Part shown: in pieces, positions 25,242-33,985 of the stretch | Position numbering within the stretch: position 1 is the first letter of the stretch | How the letters are laid out: every line of letters begins with the position of its first letter | Source of the DNA: Kiritimatiellia bacterium | GTDB taxonomy: Bacteria; Verrucomicrobiota; Kiritimatiellia; RFP12; UBA1067 | Assembly: GCA_027858965.1 (NCBI GenBank) | Contig: JAQIBS010000068.1 | Location: forward strand, 1-34,103 | Length of the DNA: 34,103 nt | Direction of reading: 5' to 3' | Translations under genes and position numbers: made by a program | Notes under the pieces: generated by a model | Told to the model about the DNA's origin: nothing | Databases searched by the model: none | The model's input: only the letters and a program-made list of their open reading frames with translations

Positions 25242-26756
25242 TTACTCATACCGCCATTTAATGGCCCAGGGGTCATCCAGCTCTTTCTGGAGCACTTTCA
25301 TTTTCTCCTGATACTTCTTAAGCACCTCGGCATATTCAGGATTTGCGGCAAGGTTTGTTTTCTCCCACGGATCCTTATCAATTCGGTAAAGCTCAAATCG
25401 GGGACGGTGGATATACTCACCCACGGTTTTTTGTCCGTAGGGCGCATCCATCCCTTTATCCCATTGTGCCTGCCAGGAAGAGGCCGCCCACAGATCGGAG
25501 GCAAAGGGATAGGGTTGTCCATTGGCGATATTCCAGATCAGCTTGAACTCCCGGTCACGGACAACACGCATCGGGTAATACATCTGGATTTCATGGAATG
25601 TATGCGAGGCAAAAATCTGATTATGTCCGGAGGCATCAGCATCTCCAAGAAGGGGCAGCCAGGATTTGCCATGATAGCTCTTGAACTGATGGCCTCCTGA
25701 GCGGTTTTCAGTCATAGCATATTTCTTATCCTTCCAGTACTCCCTGGGATTTATCCACTTCTTCGGACCATTGGTTTCAGGGTTGAGTCCCCCGGCAAAG
25801 TCCAGCAGCGAAGGGGTGATATCCACATGGCTGATCATTGCCTTTGAACGTATACCGTGTTTTTTCTCATAGGGATTGCGCACGACAAAAGGCACTCTCA
25901 GACCGCCCTCAAAAACGGTGGTTTTACCGCCGGCAAAGGCCATGCCGTGATCAGCGGTAAAAACAATCAACGTTTTCTCATAGAGGCCGGCCTCCTTCAG
26001 GATCTCAATCAGCCGCGCCAAACCCTGGTCGATACGGGAGCAGGACTGGTAGTACTGAACCAGCTCATCGCGGGTCTCTTTTGTGTCCGGCAGGAAGGGA
26101 GGGATCGGCACCTCCTCTGGCTTATAGAAAACTTCGTTAATTTCAGGGTAGGCCCCTTTGTCGGGCTTGTTACCAAAAAGATTTGGCTTATACTTACCCT
26201 CAACCGATTTATCGACCCCACCCCCACGATGCGGGTCTGTTGTCGCAAAATAGAGGAAGAAGGGGTTATCGCTCTTTTCGGAGATAACATTCCTTACCTT
26301 CTCCGCCATCTCCACAGGGCTGCGGCCTTTGGCCTTAATGTAGGTATCAAAGTGAAAGACCTCCTCGGGAGCAACATGATACTTACCAATCTGAATGGTC
26401 CGGTAGCCCTCATTGGCCAGGACCCGAGGCAGGGCAAGGGATACGACATCAGGAAACGATGAGAAATTGTGGTAGTGATGGGTGTGTCCATACTGCCCAT
26501 TTTTATGATTGTGAAGGCCCGACATCACCACCGAGCGGCTCGCGCTGCAGCTGGCCGTGGTGGCAAAGGCATCGAGAAATAGCGTGCCGTCGGCCGCCAG
26601 CTTGTCGATAGCCGGAGTCTTCGCTACTGTGTCTCCATAACATCCCAGCGTCGGACTTTCATCATCGGTAATAAAAAAAATTATATTACGCTCAGCCGCG
26701 ACCGCAGCCATTGCACTTAAAATCACTATTTTCGTCATTAACTGCCACATTTTCAT
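25242..26756 (-). CDS. Secreted sulfatase (family S1, type I)
   Basis: The 504-residue protein has a signal peptide (to about A21) and starts well placed after AAGGAAA. D31/D32 in FITDDE supply metal ligands. The formylglycine site reads C70-S-A-S-R74, so Cys to formylglycine conversion is expected, although proline of the usual C-x-P-x-R is alanine. TADHGMAFAGGKTTVFEGGLRVPF provides the later metal and sulfate-binding residues. It should hydrolyse sulfate esters (or N-sulfate) of an extracellular glycan. It is divergent from the amidohydrolase gene, sharing a 159-nt control region, and is the only sulfatase in the window. Confidence 0.9.
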   Translation of the reverse strand: MKMWQLMTKIVILSAMAAVAAERNIIFFITDDESPTLGCYGDTVAKTPAIDKLAADGTLFLDAFATTASCSASRSVVMSGLHNHKNGQYGHTHHYHNFSSFPDVVSLALPRVLANEGYRTIQIGKYHVAPEEVFHFDTYIKAKGRSPVEMAEKVRNVISEKSDNPFFLYFATTDPHRGGGVDKSVEGKYKPNLFGNKPDKGAYPEINEVFYKPEEVPIPPFLPDTKETRDELVQYYQSCSRIDQGLARLIEILKEAGLYEKTLIVFTADHGMAFAGGKTTVFEGGLRVPFVVRNPYEKKHGIRSKAMISHVDITPSLLDFAGGLNPETNGPKKWINPREYWKDKKYAMTENRSGGHQFKSYHGKSWLPLLGDADASGHNQIFASHTFHEIQMYYPMRVVRDREFKLIWNIANGQPYPFASDLWAASSWQAQWDKGMDAPYGQKTVGEYIHRPRFELYRIDKDPWEKTNLAANPEYAEVLKKYQEKMKVLQKELDDPWAIKWRYE

Positions 26757-26882
26757 GATATTTCCTTATTTATTCCACCTTTGCATTAATAAGGGAATTG
26801 TAGCATGATGAATCGGTTTATCAAACAGCATTTAATAGAGGGTTCACAGGGTCATATATGATATAGTTTAGTAACACTTGGG

Positions 26883-26896
26883 GTTCTTAAAAGAAC
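26883..26896. promoter_or_regulatory. Perfect 14-bp palindrome upstream of the amidohydrolase gene
   Basis: GTTCTTAAAAGAAC is a perfect palindrome between two divergent genes, just before the AGGAGG ribosome binding site of the amidohydrolase gene. A second palindrome, TCATATATGA, lies at 26852-26861. Either could bind a repressor; none is identified. Confidence 0.4.
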
Positions 26897-26915
26897 GATA
26901 ACAGGAGGCTGAAGT

Positions 26916-27848
26916 ATGAAGATTTCACGGCGTACATTTTTACACACCTCGGCGACAGCGGCCGCAACCGTTGTCGGAGGATGCATGACTGCGAGCCCGG
27001 TAGCACCGGCCTCAATTATTGACACGCATGTGCATTTTTACGATCCATCCCGACCAAAAGGGGTGCCGTGGCCACCGGCGAAAGATGCCCTGCTCTATCG
27101 TACCGTCCTACCCAAGGACTACAGGGCGCTGCCGGTGGCTCAGGCGGTTGAGGGCGTGATTGTTGTCGAAGCCAGCCCATGGGTGGAGGATAACCAGTGG
27201 GTACTGGATCTGGCCGCCCGGGAGCCCTTGATTGTCGGTATGGTTGGCAACCTGCCACTTGGCACACCGGAATTTGCCGGACATCTGGCGCGTTTCGCAG
27301 CGAATCCCCTTTTCAAAGGTGTACGCATTCGGAGAGGTTCTCTTGAAGCACAGCTCACCGATCCTGCTTTTCTACGTGACCTGCGTGAGGTGGCTCGTCG
27401 CGGTCTCTGTTTTGATGTGCATTCCTCTCCTGAATGGCTGGCAAATGCCGAACGCCTTGCACTCGCTATACCCGAATTGCGACTCGTCATCAACCATGTA
27501 GCTGGAGCGCAGGTTACGGGTAATCCCCCTGACAAAAAGTGGCTGCGAATGATAGATTCTCTAGCACGCCATCCGCAGGTTTTCATGAAAGTTTCAGGTC
27601 TGGTAGAAGGCACGCGCTGCAGATTGGGCGATGCGCCGACCGACCCTGCATACTACGCACCGGTACTGGATGCCCTCTGGGAGCGGTTCGGTGCAGACCG
27701 ACTTATCTACGGCAGCAACTGGCCGGTCAGTGGCCGCAATGCACAACTGGCAACCGTCCAAGGCCTGATCATGGCCAATTTCTCCTGCAAAGGGCGGGAT
27801 GTTTTAGACAAGATTTTCTGGAAGAACGCGCGAACAGCCTACGGGTGA
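26916..27848 (+). CDS. Exported amidohydrolase, fuconolactonase/rhamnonolactonase-like
   Basis: The 310-residue protein follows a strong AGGAGG. SRRTFL at the N-terminus is a Tat motif, and C23 in GGC looks like a lipobox, so it may be an exported lipoprotein. The TIM-barrel metal-dependent hydrolase domain has IDTHVHFYDP (H38, H40), VINHVAGA, KVSGLVEG and YGSNWPVS. This pattern fits the COG3618 group that includes L-fuconolactone and L-rhamnonolactone hydrolases. In a region with a GH29-like protein, a fucose-derived lactone is a reasonable but unproven substrate; export of such an enzyme is unusual. GC-rich relative to most of the window. Confidence 0.75.
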   Translation: MKISRRTFLHTSATAAATVVGGCMTASPVAPASIIDTHVHFYDPSRPKGVPWPPAKDALLYRTVLPKDYRALPVAQAVEGVIVVEASPWVEDNQWVLDLAAREPLIVGMVGNLPLGTPEFAGHLARFAANPLFKGVRIRRGSLEAQLTDPAFLRDLREVARRGLCFDVHSSPEWLANAERLALAIPELRLVINHVAGAQVTGNPPDKKWLRMIDSLARHPQVFMKVSGLVEGTRCRLGDAPTDPAYYAPVLDALWERFGADRLIYGSNWPVSGRNAQLATVQGLIMANFSCKGRDVLDKIFWKNARTAYG

Positions 27849-27890
27849 CGGCAAATATATGATCTCTATTCAAACAACACGGTATACAAA

Positions 27891-30800
27891 ATGATAAGCA
27901 AATATTTACTGATAATCATAGCAGCGACACTCACGCTGGCGGCTACGGCGCAAACACACACAGGCCTACAGCGTCAGCTTGCCCTGATCCAACCGGAAGC
28001 TGTTCAACTTGCACTGAATGACATGAAAACCCGGTGGCCAGAGAAATGTTCTGAGGTCGACCAGGCCTGGTGCAGGACACTCTTGAAAAGGCGGGATGGG
28101 CTCCTGAAGCGGCTGGAAGAAAATGACCCTGCGGCTATAGGGGAGTCACAAGCACTGCTCAAACAAATTCGCACGGCCCTGCTCTCCAATCCATTGCTGA
28201 AAGATGAGCGGCTGTTACTCATACGACGAGGTGCAAACAATCTGGCACTACCACAAAACTGGCAGCAGCAGCGCGAGGTCAAACGCAAGGGACTTACCAA
28301 CGAGATTGCCATTATGACCGGCTTACTCGGCACCCCGAAAGTTGAAACTCTATGTAAAGCCAAGCCCGGCAATTTTATTGGCGATCTGAATCTACATTGG
28401 AATGGCCGACGCCTGATGTTCACAGGACAGAATGAAAAAGGGATGCACCGTGTTTACGAACTGGATATTAAGACACCTGAGAAGATCAGGGAGCTGCCAC
28501 TCATCCCCGATGCCGACATTGACAATTATGCAGGTTGCTGGCTCTCAGATGACTCCATTTTATTTCTTTCAAACTCCACCTTTGTCGGAGTTCCCTGCGT
28601 TGTAGGCGCATCCTACGTTGCGGCGATCCACCGCTGGTACCCGGATAGCGGACAAATACGTCGGCTTACATTTGATCAGGATCATAACTGGTATCCCACC
28701 CAGATGCAGGATGGGCGTGTTATGTACCTGCGTTGGGAATACAGCGGGATTGTCCATTATGTTTCACGGATTCTCTTTACTATGAACCCTGATGGAACCG
28801 GTCAGAGGGAACTCTATGGCAGCAACAGCTACTGGCCGAACGCCATGTTTTACGCACGTCCAATTCCTGATGACCCCCATCGCTTTACAGCGATTGTCTC
28901 GGGCCACCATGGTGTACCCCGCATGGGAGAACTGGTCATATTTGATCCCACGTTGGGACGTCAGGAAGCTCAAGGTGCAATCCAGCGAATTCCCGGACGC
29001 GGCAAAAAAGTTGAAGCGATCGTCAAGGATAATCTTGCCGATGATTCCTGGCCTAAGTTTCTTCACCCCTGTCCACTCGGTGCGGGGTATGTCCTGACGG
29101 CCTGTAAACCTGATCCAAAAGCACTTTGGGGCATATATCTGGCAGATACTTTTGACAACCTGACACTGATACATGAGGAACCCGGGCAAGCGCTTTTAGA
29201 ACCAGTACCCATAAAGCCGAGATCACGACCGGTCATACTGCCGGACCACATCAAAAAAGGCGAGAAGACAGGACAAGTTAAGGTCACAGATATCTACCAG
29301 GGCCCCGGACTTGCAGGTGTTCCACGCGGCACTGTCAAAAGTTTAAGGGTCTTGACCTACTCCTTCGCTTACAGAGGAATGGGATCAGAAACAGACAGGG
29401 TAGGATTTGACGGCCCCTGGGATGTTGTACGTATCATGGGCACGGTTCCTGTCGAAAAAGACGGCTCCGCATTTTTCGAGGTTCCTGCAAACACACCCAT
29501 ATCACTCCAGCCGCTGGATTCCCAGGGACGCGCCCTTCAGCTGATGCGTAGCTGGCTTACTGTGATGCCCGGCGAACTGCAGTCCTGTTCCGGATGTCAT
29601 GAAAAACAGAATAGCAGTTCCGGGCCTTCGAAGCGGCTACTTTCGATGGGACGAAACCCATCACAGATCACCCCATGGTATGGACCTGAGCGCGGATTCT
29701 CCTTCAACCGTGAAGTGCAGCCTGTTCTGGATCGCTACTGCATTCAATGCCATGACGGCAGCAAAGGCAAACCGGACTTCCGACATCTACCCGGCATTTC
29801 ATTCAGAACCAAGTTGGTATACTACATCAATCCCAACAACATGTTTCCTCCTGCCTATCTGGAGTTATGCCGCTATATCCGTAGCCAGACACAGGAGGGC
29901 GATAATTATCTCCAGCCCCCCTGTAACTTTCATGTATCCACAACTGAGCTTTTCCAGATATTGGAAGCCGGTCATCACGGTGTACGCCTGGATATTGAAG
30001 CATGGGATCGTCTGACCACCTGGATTGACCTTAACCGTCCCAACCACGGCACCTGGACAGAAAATGTGGGAACCAAGCGCATGGGCAATCTTGCTGAACG
30101 ACGCGCAGATCTGCAGAGAAGATACGCAAACCTTGATGAATCGCATGAAACCACCTATGGCACAGCCACACTCAGCTTGCCAGCACTGCCGCCGATTGAA
30201 ACTCCCGCAAAAAAGTCTCCCCCTTCAATAGAGGGCTGGCCCTTTGATGCAACGGATGCAGAGAAGAAACAAAAAGCACTGGGCGATGCCAAGCTAACTC
30301 TTGATCTCAGTGGCATTCCCTTGAAACTCGTCCATATCCCGGCAGGGTCTTTCATTACAGCCAATGGACGGGCAGTTACTATAAAGAAAAATTTCTGGAT
30401 AGGTGTTGAAGAGATCAGTAATGCACAGTACTCCCGCTTTGATCCCACCCACGACAGCTTTATGGAACGAGGAGAGTACATGCAGTTCACCCCAGCCGAA
30501 CGGGGATATCCACTCAACTCCCCTGAGCAACCGGTCTGCCGCATATCCCAAGCTGAGGCCGTGTCTTTTTGTCGGTTTGCATCGCAGCAATGCAACAGAC
30601 ACGTGCGACTTCCAGAGGGAGATGAATGGGAGTGGGCAGCCCGGGCAGGGTCTGCGCAGCCGCTTGCCTATGGAGATATACACACCGATTTTTCACAGGC
30701 CGCCAACCTGGCAGATGCCGTCTTTTACAAAATGGAGCGTTTGCGTGCTAACATGCCTGGAGCTGCCATTCCGGCATGGCGTCCAGCCATAACCAACTGC

Positions 30801-31040
30801 TCTGACGGCTTCCGTGTTTCGTCACCTGTGGGCAGCTTCAAACCAAACCCCTGGGGTTTATATGATGTGCACGGAAATGTCTGGGAATGGACCACAGATA
30901 GCCTTCAGGATGGACGCATTCTAGCGCGTGGCGGCTCATGGTGGAAGCGCCCCCGGCATGCAAGCTTTGAGAGCCGTGTCCCCTACAAAACCTGGCAGAA
31001 AGTATATGACGTAGGCTTCCGTGTAGTGATAGAGGAATAG
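27891..31040 (+). CDS. HzsA-like beta-propeller/dihaem protein fused to FGE-like domain
   Basis: This 1049-residue exported protein has a signal peptide (to about A20). A TolB/WD40-like propeller spans about 160-440. A hydrazine-synthase-alpha middle-domain-like region follows (GVPRGTVKSLRVLTYSF, DGPWDVVRIMGTVPVEKDG, LMRSWLTVMPGE). Two c-type haem motifs are present, CSGCH (C566-H570) and CIQCH (C617-H621). From about 806 a sulfatase-modifying-factor/FGE-like domain begins at VHIPAGSF, with RLPEGDEWEWAAR and GNVWEWTTD. The end reads GGSWWKRPRHASFESR: the cysteines that define true FGE are absent, so it probably does not make formylglycine. Such fusions are known in PVC genomes; the reaction is unknown. 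The MFS gene follows after 2 nt. Confidence 0.8.
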   Translation: MISKYLLIIIAATLTLAATAQTHTGLQRQLALIQPEAVQLALNDMKTRWPEKCSEVDQAWCRTLLKRRDGLLKRLEENDPAAIGESQALLKQIRTALLSNPLLKDERLLLIRRGANNLALPQNWQQQREVKRKGLTNEIAIMTGLLGTPKVETLCKAKPGNFIGDLNLHWNGRRLMFTGQNEKGMHRVYELDIKTPEKIRELPLIPDADIDNYAGCWLSDDSILFLSNSTFVGVPCVVGASYVAAIHRWYPDSGQIRRLTFDQDHNWYPTQMQDGRVMYLRWEYSGIVHYVSRILFTMNPDGTGQRELYGSNSYWPNAMFYARPIPDDPHRFTAIVSGHHGVPRMGELVIFDPTLGRQEAQGAIQRIPGRGKKVEAIVKDNLADDSWPKFLHPCPLGAGYVLTACKPDPKALWGIYLADTFDNLTLIHEEPGQALLEPVPIKPRSRPVILPDHIKKGEKTGQVKVTDIYQGPGLAGVPRGTVKSLRVLTYSFAYRGMGSETDRVGFDGPWDVVRIMGTVPVEKDGSAFFEVPANTPISLQPLDSQGRALQLMRSWLTVMPGELQSCSGCHEKQNSSSGPSKRLLSMGRNPSQITPWYGPERGFSFNREVQPVLDRYCIQCHDGSKGKPDFRHLPGISFRTKLVYYINPNNMFPPAYLELCRYIRSQTQEGDNYLQPPCNFHVSTTELFQILEAGHHGVRLDIEAWDRLTTWIDLNRPNHGTWTENVGTKRMGNLAERRADLQRRYANLDESHETTYGTATLSLPALPPIETPAKKSPPSIEGWPFDATDAEKKQKALGDAKLTLDLSGIPLKLVHIPAGSFITANGRAVTIKKNFWIGVEEISNAQYSRFDPTHDSFMERGEYMQFTPAERGYPLNSPEQPVCRISQAEAVSFCRFASQQCNRHVRLPEGDEWEWAARAGSAQPLAYGDIHTDFSQAANLADAVFYKMERLRANMPGAAIPAWRPAITNCSDGFRVSSPVGSFKPNPWGLYDVHGNVWEWTTDSLQDGRILARGGSWWKRPRHASFESRVPYKTWQKVYDVGFRVVIEE

Positions 31041-31042
31041 AA

Positions 31043-31732
31043 ATGCACCCAAGAAATATGAATTCTGAAAATAAAAATTTTAAAACTCGCAATGTCATTT
31101 CCATTGCATCAGCGCATCTGCTGCACGACACCTTTTCAGCCTTCTACGCTCCGCTCATTCCTCTGCTGATCACCGCTGCGATATCCTGGTGGGGACTGGA
31201 AGGCACCTGGCGACTGATTCCGATCGGCTTTGCAGCTTCACTTATTCTGTTTATCAACCTGCGCAAGATTGACAAAGCCCACCTGCAGCCACGCAAGCCA
31301 AAAGATACGGCATCTGTCAAAGAGACCCTTTGCCATATCGGGCCGGTTTTCTCTCTCATTGCCCCTATTGTTCTTTTCCGGGGATTTTCCAAAACAGCAC
31401 TGACCACATTTTTACCGGCATACATGGTCCACCAGGGCTGTTCCATTAAAATGGCGGCAGGAGCGATGGGATTGATTTTCTTTGCCAGCACCCCCGTTTT
31501 CATGGCGATGGTTCATGACCTGAACACCGACCGACCCACCTTCACCAATGCCATGTTCATGACAATCAGTTTTGCTGCCAGCTCGATAGTGGCCCTGCTG
31601 GTTGGATTTTTTGCCGACTGGTACGGATTCGTACGAACCTATCAGATTACGGCCCTGCTAAGTGCCTGCGCCATTCCTTTCACCCTTGCCCTGAAAAACC
31701 CGGGGCCAGCCGGACCATCCCCTCATAAATAA
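31043..31732 (+). pseudogene. MFS transporter (fosmidomycin-resistance-like) with two internal deletions
   Basis: The start, AHLLHDTFSAFYAPLIPLLI, matches TM1 of Fsr-type MFS proteins, but it runs directly into AAISWWGLEGTWRLIP, which belongs near TM6. A second jump occurs at AGAMGLIFFASTPVFMAMV, joining about TM8 to about TM11. The 229 residues are therefore about 170 short of the usual ~400, although the frame is intact. A functional MFS channel is unlikely. The ATG sits 2 nt after the HzsA/FGE-like gene, so it was once part of that operon. An assembly error is possible. Confidence 0.7.
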
Positions 31733-31790
31733 AGTTTCTCGCACGAAGATTACTACCTGCACGACTCGTTCTTTTATTCTTAGCAAAAAA

Positions 31791-31980
31791 CTAGAATAAC
31801 ATAATCATCAAACCGTTATGAACCTGCACATCGCGCAAATTCAACAGCTGATCGGCAAAGCCATAACCAAGACTCTGCTGGCCTGTTGCATCAAAATGAA
31901 GGTTATCTGTTTTCAGTATCACTCTCTCCCTGCATCCAGGTCATACTCTCTCAAGCACAGTCAGGGCTAAAAGCGCAGTG
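31791..31980 (-). pseudogene. Remnant of a SASA / sialate-O-acetylesterase-like gene
   Basis: Read on the minus strand, one frame encodes ESMTWMQGESDTEN, the catalytic-region motif of SASA-family carbohydrate esterases. A different frame then encodes TDNLHFDATGQQSLGYGFADQL, the C-terminal Asp-x-x-His block of the same family, ending at TAG (31791-31793). An in-frame TGA precedes the first motif, and about 80 residues that normally lie between the two blocks are missing. The rest of 31733-32147 shows no gene. Confidence 0.65.
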
Positions 31981-32062
31981 TAATTATGATAGTAAGGTTA
32001 CCTCTTAATTATAAGCTCCCTATTTTGACTAATGCGACAATGACATGCTGAGAAACTCGTGA

Positions 32063-32090
32063 TTGACTTATATATACCCTCCACTATAAA
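32063..32090 (+). promoter_or_regulatory. Sigma70-like promoter for the LamG-repeat gene
   Basis: TTGACT (32063-32068) and TATAAA (32085-32090) are separated by 16 bp. Both are five-of-six matches to consensus. The gene's ATG is 57 nt downstream, preceded by AAAGG. Confidence 0.6.
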
Positions 32091-32147
32091 ATATACTCAT
32101 AAATTACTTCAGCATTACATAAATATTGGTTAAACGAAAGGCTTGTT

Positions 32148-33761
32148 ATGAAAACTACGGAATACATTTTAAGCACACTAACGTTGCTCTCTTTCTGCTT
32201 GATATCTGCGAAGGCGGATCTCATCTATTATGATGGAAATGACAGCGACAGCAGCTTTATCAACAGCACCAATAAAGCAACAGGCATGACACTTTTCTAT
32301 ACCAACAACGAAGATTTGATGCAAGTCAGCGGAGGGAGACGGACAGTCGATGGATCGGGAGAAGATAGTGGAAACACAGGAAATGAATATTTCAACCTGA
32401 ATCCAACCACAGGCGACAACTGGGATCTGGCCGGACTTTACGACAGTATTTCCGGTGATATCGGCGGTGGTGCCGTCGAGGGTATCATGTATCTGAGCTT
32501 TCTTGTCAGAGCGCACTATCCCGCGAGCAGTGTATCAGAACGCAAAGACGGAGATCTGCCTTACGGACGCTACTTCGGGATGGATCTATATAGAAATGAC
32601 AACGGTCTTGTTGGAATCGGCAATGCATGGGGCGCGCATGCATACAGCACCTATGGTTCTGTAACCGGGAATCAGGATCTCAAAGACAGCACTGGCGGAA
32701 CAACCTATATTTCGGTAGATACCGGCACTCACCTGATGGTTGCTCGTATAGCGTTCCATGCCAACGAAGCAGATGATATATCCGTATGGCTTGATCCTAA
32801 CCCTCAGGATGGCAATACGCAGTCCAATGAGGTCCGGCGTTATATCGCAACGGCAAAGGGCGATCTGAGCTTCAATAAAATCGGCTATAAAGCTGGAAAT
32901 ATACCAATAACAAATGCCGTTGATTTTGACGAGGTTCGTTTTGGCACAAGCTGGGAGGATATTACACCGATACGCAACAGCAATGAGCTAATATGGTATG
33001 ATGGTCAAGGTGCGAACTCCCTGTTCACAAACACGACATACAACAGCGGAGGACTCCACTATCAAATGGCAAACGGTGAGTACCTCGACGTCAGTGGCGG
33101 CAAACGTATTACCCCCGGAACCGGTGATGCGGGAACCGACACATTCACACTGGATACCGGAGCCGATACAACATGGCAGAATCTCAGTCTTATTGATGCC
33201 GAATCAGGGTTGATTGGTGGTGGTGACGTAAACGGAGTGGTTTACTTCGGAGCACTTGTTCGAGCACAGAACGGCGTCACCGGCACAACAGAGGATAAAA
33301 GCGGAACTCCGCCAGAAGGCACCGAAGCGTATGTTCAGCTAACACGTCCTGGATTGAACAATCTGGGAGTTTTAGGAATGGGCAATGGATGGAACCCCTG
33401 GGCATACAGTATTGCCGGTGTATTTGGTCCTCACTGTGATTTACCCCGAGCGGATGAGAATCCTAAATATCTGAGTTACAATACAAGTGTACGCATGATG
33501 GTGGCAAAAATCACTTTCAAAGCTAATGCCAATGATACCGTCACGGTATGGCTGGATCCAAACCCTGATAATGGTGACTCACAGGATACAAACACCATAC
33601 ACCATGCTACATACAGTGGAGATCTGAGTTTCAGCCAGATCTCCTACCGATCAGGAAATCTTGGAGCGCCCAGTGCCTGGGAGTTTGATGAGGTACGCCT
33701 TGCAACCAGCTGGGCGGGAGTTGCACCGATTCATTACGGCACACTCATAATTCTACGTTAA
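32148..33761 (+). CDS. Secreted protein with two tandem LamG-like repeats
   Basis: After a signal peptide (to about A23) the 537-residue protein consists of two related copies, about residues 25-275 and 282-530. Both start with LIYYDG or LIWYDG, contain VSGGRR or VSGGKR, WLDPNP, and end FDEVRFGTSWEDITPI or FDEVRLATSWAGVAPI. This fits a concanavalin/LamG-like jelly roll often found in PEP-CTERM proteins of Verrucomicrobia-type bacteria. No PEP-CTERM anchor is present; the sequence ends HYGTLIILR. It has its own promoter. Likely a surface or exported binding protein; ligand unknown. Confidence 0.7.
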   Translation: MKTTEYILSTLTLLSFCLISAKADLIYYDGNDSDSSFINSTNKATGMTLFYTNNEDLMQVSGGRRTVDGSGEDSGNTGNEYFNLNPTTGDNWDLAGLYDSISGDIGGGAVEGIMYLSFLVRAHYPASSVSERKDGDLPYGRYFGMDLYRNDNGLVGIGNAWGAHAYSTYGSVTGNQDLKDSTGGTTYISVDTGTHLMVARIAFHANEADDISVWLDPNPQDGNTQSNEVRRYIATAKGDLSFNKIGYKAGNIPITNAVDFDEVRFGTSWEDITPIRNSNELIWYDGQGANSLFTNTTYNSGGLHYQMANGEYLDVSGGKRITPGTGDAGTDTFTLDTGADTTWQNLSLIDAESGLIGGGDVNGVVYFGALVRAQNGVTGTTEDKSGTPPEGTEAYVQLTRPGLNNLGVLGMGNGWNPWAYSIAGVFGPHCDLPRADENPKYLSYNTSVRMMVAKITFKANANDTVTVWLDPNPDNGDSQDTNTIHHATYSGDLSFSQISYRSGNLGAPSAWEFDEVRLATSWAGVAPIHYGTLIILR

Positions 33762-33985
33762 ATTTGATACGTTGAAGACGTTGAAAATAGTAGCAGAGAG
33801 CCTGAAACCCATCTATTTAACTGACGTTTAATCGGCGCTACAGCAGTCCTCGTATTCAGGAAAGCAACAAATGCAACAAAAGCCCAAGGGCAACGGGCGC
33901 ATCTGCGGGTTAGTGCACACCACAACATAATTATTTCTTGTAACAATATGCAGAGTAACGTAGGCCGAGAGCTATGAGCTCGGCC
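33762..33985. other. Non-coding stretch with hairpin, downstream of LamG-repeat gene
   Basis: No credible gene was seen. A direct repeat GCAACAAATGCAACAAA is near 33863. At 33963-33985 GGCCGAG and CTCGGCC arms form a perfect 7-bp stem that abuts the intron-like sequence. Confidence 0.5.

Noticed and set aside
25857..26462. 201-codon plus-strand reading frame opposite the sulfatase
   Set aside because: The minus-strand sulfatase has full family motifs through this stretch; the plus frame resembles no protein.
27891..31040. Hydrazine synthase / anammox capability
   Set aside because: Only the alpha-like domains are present, fused to an FGE-like domain, with no beta or gamma subunit nearby; similar fusions occur in PVC sugar-degrading bacteria.
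33758..33946. Minus-strand 62-codon reading frame after the LamG-repeat gene
   Set aside because: Composition is repeat-like (GCAACAAA units), no ribosome binding site, and no recognisable product.
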